A DNA stretch of 64,000 bases from Spirosoma foliorum (lineage in GTDB: Bacteria; Bacteroidota; Bacteroidia; Cytophagales; Spirosomataceae): assembly GCF_014117325.1 (NCBI RefSeq), contig NZ_CP059732.1:8569501-8633500 (forward strand), read 5' to 3'. Below the pieces are notes generated by a model, which saw only the letters and a program-made list of their open reading frames with translations, was not told the origin of the DNA and did no database searches. Positions 7,561 through 16,907 of the stretch are shown here, piece after piece (within the stretch, counting starts at the first letter, position 1; each line of letters starts with the position of its first letter). The translations under genes and the position numbers were made by a program.

Positions 7561-10500
7561 TGTAGCGATATGTTAATAAATGAGCATCTTTAGCGCTTAA
7601 GACTCCGAATGGCGGATAATTAATTGCTTCGTCGGTGCTACGGTCCTTATGAAGCATGTAAACGTGTTGGTCGATTTCTTGGTAGCGACCAATTGGTCCG
7701 ATCGACATCGAGATTAATTGATAATCATAACGGCGAGCAATATCTGCCAACATAGTAAAGTTGGAGCCAAGCCCTTCAGCTTCGTCGATTGGCATGATAC
7801 GTAGACCTGGAGCAGGACTATCAGGAGAGCCTGCTTCTATGATTGATAATCGGGCTATATTGAGCAACGCTAATGCCGCGTAGGTTTGACCTGTACTGCC
7901 TTTGTTGGGTAGACCGCTTTCATAATACATACCAAACGATAGTTCATAGTAAGCGAATGGGTCAAGAATCATTTTAATATCAAGGTTCTTATCATTATTT
8001 GCCTGTCTGAATGCCGTCCTAATGAGCTCTCTTACATCCATTTTGTCGCGCAACGTGTCAACGTCAATAGAATCGCTACGTCGAAATAAAGGCGTGTCAA
8101 GATGATCAATTAGGTCGGCAAATGCCGTAATCCAATCTACGGTAAGTTCACCTCGTCGCCAGTCGAGCCTTACGTTACAGTTATTTGTGATAGGTATATT
8201 TTGGTTTCTGAAAAACTTTTGAATATCACTTTGTACTCGCTGATGAGTTCCAATAATTTGACCTAATTGAGCAACTACTTCTCCGGCTCTCCGAATGATA
8301 GAATCAGCAATCTGCCTGGCTTGATTATTAATTCGAGTGAGCTCAGTACCAATAGCTGTTATTACTTCATCGGCTGACTGAACCGTTTGCCGCAACGAAG
8401 GCGGCAAAACTTCATAAGCTAACGTCATAAATTTGTATTCTGGATCGTCAACGAGGTATTTCTGTTCTCGCAGATAGTATTTAGCTAATCGGTCGTACTC
8501 ATCCTTGTAAAGTGCCCAAGCGGTGTCGGCTGTCCTGCAAAATTCATCCAATTGTTGTTGAGTGAATTGTCTCAAATCGGCCGGGAGTTTGTCATAGATA
8601 GCTAAGTAGGCTATTTCTGCTTTCCTTTGCTGTTGTTCGGCTTGTACTAATGAAGCTAGGCTTTGAGACCAAATATCAATCCTAATTTGATTCTTATTTT
8701 TTACTGTTAGATCCTCAAGTAAGGCTTTGAGGTTTGAATCAACATCAGGCTTTGCAAGGAGTTGATCGGTATAAAGGGTAAATTCAGGCCGGTTAGGTAG
8801 CAATTGGTTGAGTGTATTAATGTAGTCTTCCGATGGCGACCATTTGTTCAGTAAAAGATAGATTGACTCTAGCCAAGCAGCCTGATTACTCGTTTCTGTA
8901 AATGCTTCGTAAGAGATTTTAACTTCATTATCTGTCTTCTCTATATCGGTCTTGATTGTTTTAGCAGATGTACGATAATGATTTATTAATTTCTGAAAAT
9001 CTCCCGACGTAATCTCCCATTCAGAATTGAACTTAAATTGCTCAACTTGAGTACGCTCTGTATACGCTGTTAGCAGACTGTTCAGATTAGATACATTTTC
9101 TAAAAACGTTCGAAGTGATATATGATTTTCACGTTTTTCTATAATCTTTTTTATCTCATTTTTTAAATTACCACTCCAACGTTGGAGCTTCTCTCGTAAG
9201 ATATGCTTATCTTCAGTATTAAATAATGGATCTTGTATCTGTCGAATTTGTTCCCAAACCCCTGACAAGTTGGCCCAATACGTTTTAGGTAAATCTTCAT
9301 CACCGGTCATCGATAACTTACCAAATAAAGCTTCCGCAGAGGGAACAAAGCGATTGTCGGTTCCAGAAGCAGGCTTCTTAGTTGGCAGTTGTTGAAAGTG
9401 CCGTAGTGCACTTTCTTCTTCTAAAGTTAGTGAACGATCTAAATGAGATGCCCAGTAGCCAAGAGAAGTTGGATCATCCAAATTAGTAAGAAGTATTAAT
9501 TGCTCCTTTTCTTTGATTTGAGCATTCAGTTCTTCCAATATCTGTTGATACTCTATTAAGCCTGTTTCGTATCCTTTAGCCCAAGCGGAATCTTGAAAAT
9601 CTTTCGTTAGATTGGCTTCCGAAAGTATATTCAGTAGCTCAGTAATGCTTTGGCGTTGCGCCTGTCTTTTCTGGTCAGTATTGAATTTATCAGTAAGTTG
9701 GTCGAGTGTCGCAGTAAGACTAATAGCATCTAGCCACTTTTGAACGGTGTCTGTTGCTTGCTTAGTTTTCTTTAGATCATTTTGTCTTAGGATTGCAGCA
9801 TCATAAACCGCTTTAGCCTTTGCTGCCGCATCTGGTAACGTCTCCTGAAAAGAATTCACTAGTGGGCGTATTACCGCTAAACGAGCAAAATCTGTGCTCA
9901 GGCGTTGACACATATCGGTGACGCACTGTTGGCATTGAGCCAATAGTTGGCAGGCAAAGTGATAGTTCGCCTTTCCCCAGACAGCTTTGGCTTGCTTCTG
10001 TTCATTGTCTTTTTGTAATAGGGCTTTGAAATCTGCTTGCTGTTGCTTAAAATCTTCGATAGCCTTCAGATTATGTCCGTGTGATTGAATGTTCTTCTCA
10101 ATATTGCGCTGGACAGTTTCTAACTGACTAAGCAACCTGTCACGTTCATTACGACCAAATAGGAATTGTTGAAGTGCAGTTGATTTATGCGCTTCGATTT
10201 TATGACCACGTGCAAATGAGCGGATAATAGTGGCGTAGTCTTTCAGTGCTTGCTGACCGGCGGTTGGCTTGAGCGGTAATAAATGGTTAGCTATAAGTAG
10301 TTCATGAAATTCTGTGAAGTGCTCATAAGGACGTAGCGTCACGCCTTGCTCAAATAAATGCATACTTAGATGTTCTAAAGGCAGTATAGCATTATCATCT
10401 AGCCGTATTAGTTGGCTTGAACTAAGTGGAGAGGCAAGCGGATTTAATGAATTTCCTGAAAATACATCACCCGCTTGTGCAACGAATGCTCGAGTACGTT

Positions 10501-10828
10501 GGTTGCCAGTCTGTAGAGCTGTACCCACAACAATATACTGCGTAGGAGCAATCTCTATATTCAAAAATGCGTACCCAATACCGCTTTTATCAGTTGTTGC
10601 TAGCACCATGCCGTCTGGAGTTCGCTTATCAGTTCCTGTTACTTCAGTAGCTGATTCGAACTTATCAGAACCCACTAAAATTAGTTGAAGCAGATCGGCA
10701 ATCATGCTTTTACCTGCTGCACTATCACCAATAAAGTCTGTTCGGAATGGATGAAATAAATATTCGTATTCACCGTGATGAATTAGTCCCACTGTGCAGA
10801 GACTGTAGATACGAGGGAAATTCTTCAT
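7547..10828 (-). CDS. jetC: Wadjet JetC-like SMC/MukB-type ATPase
   Basis: Start chosen at ATG 10828, which overlaps the jetB stop as ATGA, giving 1093 residues; the longer frame to 10933 lies wholly inside jetB. The Walker A motif GDSAAGKS is at residues 34-41, long coiled-coil-like stretches follow (about 240-420 and 600-900), and the C-terminal head has GSTGQTYAALALLNIARL (signature-like) and LRIMPIDEAEGLG (Walker B, about 1020-1033). This is the architecture of the SMC motor that extrudes DNA loops in Wadjet complexes. Genes run jetA-jetB-jetC-jetD with overlaps throughout, so all four are probably made together. Confidence 0.87.
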   Translation of the reverse strand: MKNFPRIYSLCTVGLIHHGEYEYLFHPFRTDFIGDSAAGKSMIADLLQLILVGSDKFESATEVTGTDKRTPDGMVLATTDKSGIGYAFLNIEIAPTQYIVVGTALQTGNQRTRAFVAQAGDVFSGNSLNPLASPLSSSQLIRLDDNAILPLEHLSMHLFEQGVTLRPYEHFTEFHELLIANHLLPLKPTAGQQALKDYATIIRSFARGHKIEAHKSTALQQFLFGRNERDRLLSQLETVQRNIEKNIQSHGHNLKAIEDFKQQQADFKALLQKDNEQKQAKAVWGKANYHFACQLLAQCQQCVTDMCQRLSTDFARLAVIRPLVNSFQETLPDAAAKAKAVYDAAILRQNDLKKTKQATDTVQKWLDAISLTATLDQLTDKFNTDQKRQAQRQSITELLNILSEANLTKDFQDSAWAKGYETGLIEYQQILEELNAQIKEKEQLILLTNLDDPTSLGYWASHLDRSLTLEEESALRHFQQLPTKKPASGTDNRFVPSAEALFGKLSMTGDEDLPKTYWANLSGVWEQIRQIQDPLFNTEDKHILREKLQRWSGNLKNEIKKIIEKRENHISLRTFLENVSNLNSLLTAYTERTQVEQFKFNSEWEITSGDFQKLINHYRTSAKTIKTDIEKTDNEVKISYEAFTETSNQAAWLESIYLLLNKWSPSEDYINTLNQLLPNRPEFTLYTDQLLAKPDVDSNLKALLEDLTVKNKNQIRIDIWSQSLASLVQAEQQQRKAEIAYLAIYDKLPADLRQFTQQQLDEFCRTADTAWALYKDEYDRLAKYYLREQKYLVDDPEYKFMTLAYEVLPPSLRQTVQSADEVITAIGTELTRINNQARQIADSIIRRAGEVVAQLGQIIGTHQRVQSDIQKFFRNQNIPITNNCNVRLDWRRGELTVDWITAFADLIDHLDTPLFRRSDSIDVDTLRDKMDVRELIRTAFRQANNDKNLDIKMILDPFAYYELSFGMYYESGLPNKGSTGQTYAALALLNIARLSIIEAGSPDSPAPGLRIMPIDEAEGLGSNFTMLADIARRYDYQLISMSIGPIGRYQEIDQHVYMLHKDRSTDEAINYPPFGVLSAKDAHLLTYRYNAKN

Positions 10829-11463
10829 GGTTTTAAATAATTGTCTATGTTTTGAATGTGAGGTGCGTAAGCATCCGTTAGGCGACTGAATGCAGGTAAT
10901 GTTTCGAATGTATCGCCATCGTAATCTACCCATTTTAATTGCCTGAATCGTTCAAACGCCGATTTGACAGCACTATCAACAGTGCTGTTATCTTCTGGAT
11001 TATCGGTTTGACGTGGAGAGCGGGCGATTAACCGATTCAAATGGATGCGTAAGTCAGGGTAGTTTTCTCGAAGAATCCGTTTAAACTCTGTGATAGATCG
11101 GAGTTCAATATTTCTATCAAGTACCATAACTTTGTGTAGTAGAAAACCGATTAGTAACAGGTGATTCTCCAGCCGTTCGTAATGGTCGCCCAGATTGCCA
11201 CGATGGTCAGCCATGAAATCAAGAAAATAATAGCTCTCGCCACCTTGAGTGCGTCGTTGAAGTTTTACTCGCAAATACTTTTCGTAGTAAGCCCGCAACG
11301 AATCTTCGTTTTCATCATTTGACAAAAACCGGAAAAGATCAGGGTCTGTACGACGTTGAATATGGACACCATCGCGCAAGGCGTAGTCTAACTTGGCGAA
11401 GAGATATTCGGCGTCATCGTCGAGGGTAAATCGGAGTTCTTTCGGTAAACTTGCATGTTCCAT
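10825..11463 (-). CDS. jetB: Wadjet JetB-like (MukE/KITE-type) subunit
   Basis: Start taken at ATG 11463 (MEHASLPKELRF), which leaves a 76-bp overlap with jetA and gives 212 residues; an extension to 11520 is less likely. The sequence contains winged-helix-like segments (DPDLFRFLSN, YFLDFMADH, ENHLLLIGFLLHKVMVL) consistent with the DUF4194/MukE-like KITE subunit that bridges kleisin and SMC. Assignment rests mainly on size, position between jetA and jetC, and the operon. Its stop overlaps the jetC start. Confidence 0.75.
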   Translation of the reverse strand: MEHASLPKELRFTLDDDAEYLFAKLDYALRDGVHIQRRTDPDLFRFLSNDENEDSLRAYYEKYLRVKLQRRTQGGESYYFLDFMADHRGNLGDHYERLENHLLLIGFLLHKVMVLDRNIELRSITEFKRILRENYPDLRIHLNRLIARSPRQTDNPEDNSTVDSAVKSAFERFRQLKWVDYDGDTFETLPAFSRLTDAYAPHIQNIDNYLKP

Positions 11464-12740
11464 AAAAGAAGGTCGGGATAGGAGAGTTGCTGAGATGGTG
11501 GTTGAATGTCCAATTGCCAATCAGTATGACCACTGTATTGACGTAATACAAGATAACAAAACCGTAGTGCGATGTCGAACCGTTGTGGATCGTTGTTAAA
11601 AACACGAGGAAAATAATCGCTTAGTGCCAAGGCCCCCCTCTTTTCTAATTCCGCATGAAATTGGTCAAGCCACATTTGAGCTTTATCCTGCCGCCGAGCA
11701 GATTCAGTGGCTACTTGAAATGCTTCCTGTCTTGCAGTCTCATCGATCATCCTACGAATGCGTGGCTGAGGTGGTGCAGGAAACAATTCCCGATTCACGT
11801 CAAAGTACCATATCTGGGGCTTATGAATGCGCCAAGTGAATGATGAGATTTGGGTAGGCAATACCACTTTATTATTAGTAACTACACTGTTGTCCAACAT
11901 ATAGCGGATAAACTGCTCGGTTCTCGCTCGGAAGTTGGCTTGCTGGAAAACGCCAAAAAGCTGTTGTATTTTTGGCTGAATTCGGTCTAAACGTTCTCTG
12001 ATGGCATCAAGTAAACGGCGAAGCTCAACGAAAAAGGTAATGGCTCGTTCCAGCTCAGGCAGGTCTTCATCAGGTGCTTCAAATTGATAGTCAGTCAGTA
12101 AACCACGGATAAACCTAGTATCACGATAAGCTGCGTTAAGTTGACCATATTCAAAAATCAATTGATCTAGCCTTTCTGATACAGAACGTAGCATTTGTAA
12201 CACCTCTTCGTCGTCGAGACGCTGAAGTCCCAAATCTTTGACTAGTTCACTAATTTTCTCATCAAGTAAGTCAAGCTGCCGTCGAAGTTTGGAATGATTG
12301 ACTTCAAAAATATCGGTATACCAACTTTTAAAAGTTTTGTCGACGATGCTAGTCTTTAAACTCTTCAGCAAGGTGGTGCATAGTTGCTCTACTTGGGTTG
12401 GTTTAAACCGGCCTTCAAGCAGTGTATAAACCAGATTACCGAATTTATGAGCAAAGTCGCGGAGATGATATTCTTGATTTACTGAATCATAGGACAAAAA
12501 ATAGTGCTTTAGCCATTCAATATCGTTCTGAGCATGTTCATGGGGTTTCCGTTCTTTAACTGGATTAATTTCCCAATATATAGCTTCAATGTCAGTGTGT
12601 TTGAAGAAAGTGCCTAGTGTGTTGTTTTTTATACGATCGTATAGTCCCAGTACAACCATGCCTAACTTACGGTCAGGAATTACTTCATCATACCGATTCG
12701 GCTTATTAATCTCATCCCAAAAAACAAATTTTGGTTCCAT
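11388..12740 (-). CDS. jetA: Wadjet JetA-like (kleisin) subunit
   Basis: First gene of the operon, 450 residues from ATG 12740 (MEPKFVFWDEINKPNRYDEV). It has an N-terminal winged-helix-like region, a predicted helical/coiled region (about 150-270, DLLDEKISELVKDLGLQ, LRRLLDAIRERLDRIQ) and a C-terminal domain, as expected for a kleisin-like JetA. It lacks the DUF3375 motif VGTESRLLDI seen in the relic at 5462, so it is not type I. The upstream AT-rich 130 bp carry the promoter. Wadjet systems recognise and cleave plasmids by size and topology; that role is inferred from family knowledge. Confidence 0.78.
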   Translation of the reverse strand: MEPKFVFWDEINKPNRYDEVIPDRKLGMVVLGLYDRIKNNTLGTFFKHTDIEAIYWEINPVKERKPHEHAQNDIEWLKHYFLSYDSVNQEYHLRDFAHKFGNLVYTLLEGRFKPTQVEQLCTTLLKSLKTSIVDKTFKSWYTDIFEVNHSKLRRQLDLLDEKISELVKDLGLQRLDDEEVLQMLRSVSERLDQLIFEYGQLNAAYRDTRFIRGLLTDYQFEAPDEDLPELERAITFFVELRRLLDAIRERLDRIQPKIQQLFGVFQQANFRARTEQFIRYMLDNSVVTNNKVVLPTQISSFTWRIHKPQIWYFDVNRELFPAPPQPRIRRMIDETARQEAFQVATESARRQDKAQMWLDQFHAELEKRGALALSDYFPRVFNNDPQRFDIALRFCYLVLRQYSGHTDWQLDIQPPSQQLSYPDLLLWNMQVYRKNSDLPSTMTPNISSPS

Positions 12741-12873
12741 TTAATAACTGGTTGGATAGTAATGAATCATATCATACATCAGTTTAGCAAGTTGAATATT
12801 TTAAAGAATAAATAAAAATTTCTTGTAAGCCATAGCTTTTATGCCTTTATAGTTGGAGGGAAGGCTGATTTTA

Positions 12874-13056
12874 ATGGCTACTGCATCGCTCTATCAGATC
12901 AATCCAGATAGAAACGTACCCTGGAATGGGTTGTCAGACCTGCTAATCCCCCCGATTGTATCGTAAAGTTGCTGTTTTCGAACAGTTAGGCTATGCGAAA
13001 AAGGCCTTAGGGCGCTTGCAGGGACGGAGTGTGGCTATTCCTAATCGGGCGCCTTT
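12874..13056 (+). pseudogene. Relic of a Fic-family protein N-terminus
   Basis: ATG 12874 reads MATASLYQINPDRNVPWNGL, then a shift in the CCCCCC run near 12950 moves to the frame RKVAVFEQLGYAKKALGRLQ with VAIPN a few residues later. This two-part sequence matches the start of Bacteroidota Fic proteins (PWN..PxLP, then LGxAKxALxxLxG). The Fic core (HxFxxGNGR) is absent. It abuts the 3' end of the next gene on the other strand, marking a recombination junction. Confidence 0.6.
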
Positions 13057-13481
13057 GCTTCGGCATCGTAATCAATAATAAACCACTCATGGTATAGCGT
13101 GGTCAGGTAAAAGCCTTCTGGTTGGAGGTCACCAATGGCGATAAATCCGGCTCCGAACAGACTATCGTCGTAGGTAGTGTCTTTGAGGTAGACAACCAAC
13201 TTGGCGTGGTCTTCGCTCCGAAAGTGATGCAGAAAGGTGATATTCGGATGGTGGCTTCGGCTGATGGGTAAAAGTATCCAATAAGCGCCTATCGACATGA
13301 ACTGTGGACGAGCGGCAACCGGGTCGAAGTTGGGTTCCCAGCGGAAAATCATATCGTCTGGCGAGTACGTTTTAAACTTCCACGCCCACGTTTCAGGGCC
13401 TTCGTGTTTCTCAATAATCCGATCCCAACGACTGCCCTTTATTCGGTCGAGTGTCTCGGGCGATAAATCTTCTACACGCAT
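13041..13481 (-). CDS. Conserved hypothetical protein, paralogue of the 22664 gene
   Basis: A 146-residue protein with no recognised domain, very close at both DNA and protein level to the 151-residue protein at 22664-23119 (long shared blocks such as RPQFMSIG, YLKDTTYDDSLFGAG, PEGFYLTTLYHEWFIIDYD). The aromatic, mixed alpha/beta composition suggests a small soluble fold; SUKH/SMI1-like or immunity-type function is only a guess. Its last residues (AKAPD) differ from the paralogue (AKVLFGKKEL), because the 3' end has been replaced by the Fic relic. It may therefore be slightly truncated. Confidence 0.7.
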   Translation of the reverse strand: MRVEDLSPETLDRIKGSRWDRIIEKHEGPETWAWKFKTYSPDDMIFRWEPNFDPVAARPQFMSIGAYWILLPISRSHHPNITFLHHFRSEDHAKLVVYLKDTTYDDSLFGAGFIAIGDLQPEGFYLTTLYHEWFIIDYDAEAKAPD

Positions 13482-13548
13482 AATTTTTTACTATTTCTTC
13501 GTGTCCTAAACCGATGTTTACGTAAATGCTTCAGGGCTAGATAATCGA

Positions 13549-15330
13549 TCACACCAATACACATTTTCCAGCCTGAATATCAGCTTCGACTTTCTTGTAT
13601 TTCACGTCCTTCACGACTTTCCCATCCATGTAGCGAACCGATACTTTGTCGTTACGTCCGGGCGTAGGTTGTACCTGACGCGGCATAGGATAGCTACTCC
13701 GTTGCGAGGGGAACAGCGCGCCATTCGGGGGTGTATCATCGTCCTCATCGTCCAGAAAATCCCATTTGCTTTCGTTCGGGTTGTTGAGCAAATTCTCTTT
13801 ACGGGCTTCGCGCCAGACTTCCAGTTCCGGGTCAGGATGGGCTTTGTGCCAGGCCGACGGATCGCGCAGATAGTCGTACTGCTCCCGTATGGAGCGTAGC
13901 GGTCGGTGGTTGGGCGGCAGCGACCGTTTGATCATTTCGCGCTCTACGTCAGCCAGATCGCCCTGAATGTTCAGCGTAACCAGATTGCGGGCATAGGCCG
14001 TCCGAATCAGTGGCATCAGTTCGGTGAGGTGTAACGTCGTTACGTCGCTGATCATGAACGCAATCAGGTCGGCGTCGAGCAGGTCTTCATCGTCGGCGTG
14101 GTTGAGAAAATAGGCAAACACATCGGCGTACCAGGTCTGTGCCAGGGATTTCCATTCGGGATAGTCCTGCACGGCCTGTTCCCAGGCGTTCGAGATGGTG
14201 CTTTTTGAATAGGTGTTCACATCTGGCTCCTGCATGAACGCCTGGAGGACACCGGCCTGCTGAGGCAGCAATCGCCGGAAATACGGTACATAAAAATCAT
14301 CGGTATAATCGCCCCACCAGAAATCCCGAAAATCACCACCTTGCCGAAGCGTTTCCAGCACGGCCTCCAGACACTCGTCGGCCTGCAACTCGGTAGCCAG
14401 CAGCAGGGCATGGCTGGCAAAGTTGTGCCGTTTCTCATCCCAATCGTCCTCCTGAAAATGCTCGTACCGATAGATGGTATCGAGCAATACCTTCGACAAA
14501 TCAGCCGTGAGCGACGGACGTGGTAGGGCCAGCAGCGTAGCAATTTTATCGGCCGGAATAGTATAGCCGTACTGATAAAGCCACTGAATTTCGGGGTGTT
14601 GGAAAATAGGCGGCTCGTTAGTCTGTTTGTCGCCCGCCCGAAACGAACCTTCGATGTTGATGGCATTGGCTAAACCTTCCTGCAACTGATCGAGGTTGTA
14701 GCGCATCCGAGCAAAATCTAACTCTTGCTTCAGCGACCGCAATTGCTCTTTAGAATGATAGCCCAGCTCGGTCAGCAGCCGCAACCGGGTTTCGGCCGCA
14801 TCGGGCCTGTTTTTCGCCAGATCGTAGGCAAACGCTACGTGCGTAAAGTTAGCTACCTCCGATACGTGAAACTCCGACCGGTCGGGATAAAACAGCGAAA
14901 TGTCGGTAGGTGGACCGCCGAATAGTGCCTCTACGCCCTCGGTATCGTCTTGTTGTAAATATTGATGGGTTTTATTGGTTAGTCCCATCAGGTAGCGCGG
15001 ATGCTGCTTCACGGTCTGGTCCAGCAACTCGCGGGCGCGGCTTTTCTGCCCCGTCAGTTCATAAGCCAGCATCAGGTAGTTTTTCAATATAGGTACGTTG
15101 GGATACTGCTGAACCAGATTCTGCAACTGCTCTACCTGCCGCCGGTTGGATCGGTTTCGCACAGCCTCATACAAACCTGCCAGTTGCGACTTAAGCTCCG
15201 GCGGTGCTGTTCCATCGTCGAGCGGGTCCCAACTGATTTTGTAGCTAAGTTGTTGTAACCCCTTGACGGCTGGGAGTTTAGGTGAGTTGCTCTGGCCAAA
15301 TAAGTCGGCGAGTTTATCGGGTAACGCCAT
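13549..15330 (-). CDS. TPR-repeat protein with C-terminal SEC-C-associated-like tail
   Basis: Start placed at ATG 15330 (MALPDKLADLFGQSN), because the upstream extension to 15432 is proline/serine-rich, low complexity and likely leader. About 593 residues. Helical repeats of TPR type are seen early (about 75-140, ILKNYLMLAYELTGQKSRAR). The middle is helical and unrecognised. The last 35 residues begin GRNDKVSVRYMDG and end YKKVEADIQAGKCVLV, a tail seen in Bacteroidota proteins related to SEC-C-type cargo. The role is unknown; the gene lies next to the small paralogue, and the other copy of that paralogue also has a large helical protein (SWIM) beside it. Confidence 0.65.
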   Translation of the reverse strand: MALPDKLADLFGQSNSPKLPAVKGLQQLSYKISWDPLDDGTAPPELKSQLAGLYEAVRNRSNRRQVEQLQNLVQQYPNVPILKNYLMLAYELTGQKSRARELLDQTVKQHPRYLMGLTNKTHQYLQQDDTEGVEALFGGPPTDISLFYPDRSEFHVSEVANFTHVAFAYDLAKNRPDAAETRLRLLTELGYHSKEQLRSLKQELDFARMRYNLDQLQEGLANAINIEGSFRAGDKQTNEPPIFQHPEIQWLYQYGYTIPADKIATLLALPRPSLTADLSKVLLDTIYRYEHFQEDDWDEKRHNFASHALLLATELQADECLEAVLETLRQGGDFRDFWWGDYTDDFYVPYFRRLLPQQAGVLQAFMQEPDVNTYSKSTISNAWEQAVQDYPEWKSLAQTWYADVFAYFLNHADDEDLLDADLIAFMISDVTTLHLTELMPLIRTAYARNLVTLNIQGDLADVEREMIKRSLPPNHRPLRSIREQYDYLRDPSAWHKAHPDPELEVWREARKENLLNNPNESKWDFLDDEDDDTPPNGALFPSQRSSYPMPRQVQPTPGRNDKVSVRYMDGKVVKDVKYKKVEADIQAGKCVLV

Positions 15331-15516
15331 GTGCGGAAAGCTTGTGTTGAGGGCGTAAAGATACGGGAGATTGGGGTTGGGGGATTGAGCAGGAGCGGTT
15401 GGGGAGGAGTGGGTGAGGGAGCGATTGCCCAATGGAGACCATACACAGGGCTCATTATTGGGTATCTTTAGGGTTAAGCTACCTTTGATGGCTAACCAGC
15501 CTAAACGACTAAACCT

Positions 15517-16890
15517 ATGAAAAAGCTGCTAAACTGTACGATAAGCCTGTTACTGACCGGGCTAATCAACACCGTAAACCTATTAATGGCGCAGTCAACT
15601 CCACCGGCTTCCCTTTCCGTTGGTGCGGCCAAAGTAGATATAACCCCTGCCCTGAACGACCTGAAAAAACCGTATTTCGGTATCAACGACAACATCTACT
15701 CCCGAGCTGTCGTCATCAACAATGGCAATACGACCGTAGCCCTCGTTTCGGTGGATATTGGCGGAATCAACGACGAAATGGCCGACCGTATCCTCGCTAA
15801 AGTTACGGCTTTATCGGGCATTCCTACCCGAAACATCCTGATAACGGCCACGCATACGCATAGTGTGCCGTTCGGGATTAGTGGAGAGGCCTTTGAGTCG
15901 AAAATTGCCAGCGCCGTAAAACAGGCGAAAGACAAGCTACAGCCCGCCCGTGTCGGTTATGGCGAAGGGGTATCCTATATCAACGTTAACCGCAACATCA
16001 TCGACCCCGACACCCGCCGGTGGTGGGAAGGCCCGAATTACGATGGCCCATCCGACAAAACCGTGGCTGTGGTCACCTTCGAATCGCTGGCCGGTAAACC
16101 CATTGCCATCTATTACAACTATGCCATGCACGGCGTTATTTCCGGTATGTTCGATCAGGTGAGCGGGGATGTGCCGGGAGCGGCTTCGCGCTATCTGGAA
16201 AACAACTTCGACGACGAAGCCGTGGCCCTCTGGTCGACTGGTGCCTGTGGTGATCAGAACCCAATCTATTATCAGCAGACCTACGATTTGCGCGAAATTC
16301 GCGTTAAAGAGTACGCCAAACGAGGCATCGACATCAGTAATAAAATGCCTCCCGGTGGCGAAGGACTGGATCGGAAAGACCCGAAGGTGATCAAGCTGAT
16401 GGAGCAGCAAAAGCAGATGCTGCTGTCGATGGGGCAACTGCTGGGCGAGGAGGTACTCCACGTGATGCGGGGCACCAAACGGAAGGTAAGCAATCCTGTT
16501 CTTCAGGCCGATCAACGCATAATTACCTGTCCCGGCCGCAAACGGCTGGATGAGGGTCGGGCGGGCTACGCCGGTACGTATGAAGATGCCGATTCGATTC
16601 CTATCCGGCTGGGGTTGATCCGTCTGGGCGACATTGCCTTTACGGCGGTCAATGGCGAAGTGTTCAACCCCATTTCCACCCGTTTGAAAAAAGAATCGCC
16701 GTTTGCCAACACCCTGATGACTACGCTAACCAACGGCTATGCCCGCTCGGGTTATATTCCCCACGATGCCGCTTTTGGCACCTACACCTTCGAAGTGGTT
16801 TCGTCGCGACTCAAACCGGGTTTTGCCGAAACTGCAATTGTCAATGGCCTGCTCGATATGATGTACGCCAGCCTTCAGCTAAAGCCGTAA
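15517..16890 (+). CDS. Neutral/alkaline ceramidase-like secreted hydrolase
   Basis: A 457-residue protein with an N-terminal signal peptide (hydrophobic stretch to about residue 25, ending LLMAQ). VGAAKVDITP, ALVSVDIGGI and ILITATHTHSVP match the N-terminal catalytic domain of neutral ceramidase and its relatives; the last provides the Zn-binding HxH. YNYAMHG, SGDVPGAASRYLE and STGACGDQNP are further family motifs, including the region around the nucleophilic Ser. The protein is shorter than classical ceramidases (about 650-750), and lacks the C-terminal Ig-like domain, as is common for the Bacteroidota homologues of uncertain substrate. Periplasmic or secreted action on lipid amides is inferred. 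Confidence 0.82.
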   Translation: MKKLLNCTISLLLTGLINTVNLLMAQSTPPASLSVGAAKVDITPALNDLKKPYFGINDNIYSRAVVINNGNTTVALVSVDIGGINDEMADRILAKVTALSGIPTRNILITATHTHSVPFGISGEAFESKIASAVKQAKDKLQPARVGYGEGVSYINVNRNIIDPDTRRWWEGPNYDGPSDKTVAVVTFESLAGKPIAIYYNYAMHGVISGMFDQVSGDVPGAASRYLENNFDDEAVALWSTGACGDQNPIYYQQTYDLREIRVKEYAKRGIDISNKMPPGGEGLDRKDPKVIKLMEQQKQMLLSMGQLLGEEVLHVMRGTKRKVSNPVLQADQRIITCPGRKRLDEGRAGYAGTYEDADSIPIRLGLIRLGDIAFTAVNGEVFNPISTRLKKESPFANTLMTTLTNGYARSGYIPHDAAFGTYTFEVVSSRLKPGFAETAIVNGLLDMMYASLQLKP

Positions 16891-16907
16891 TGGGGTGGAA
16901 TGGATAC

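Noticed and set aside
10829..10933. N-terminal extension of the JetC frame
   Set aside because: It lies inside jetB, and ATG 10828 gives an ATGA overlap and places the P-loop near residue 34 as in the family.
15937..16515. 192-codon minus-strand frame
   Set aside because: Antisense to the ceramidase-like gene, which has clear family motifs.
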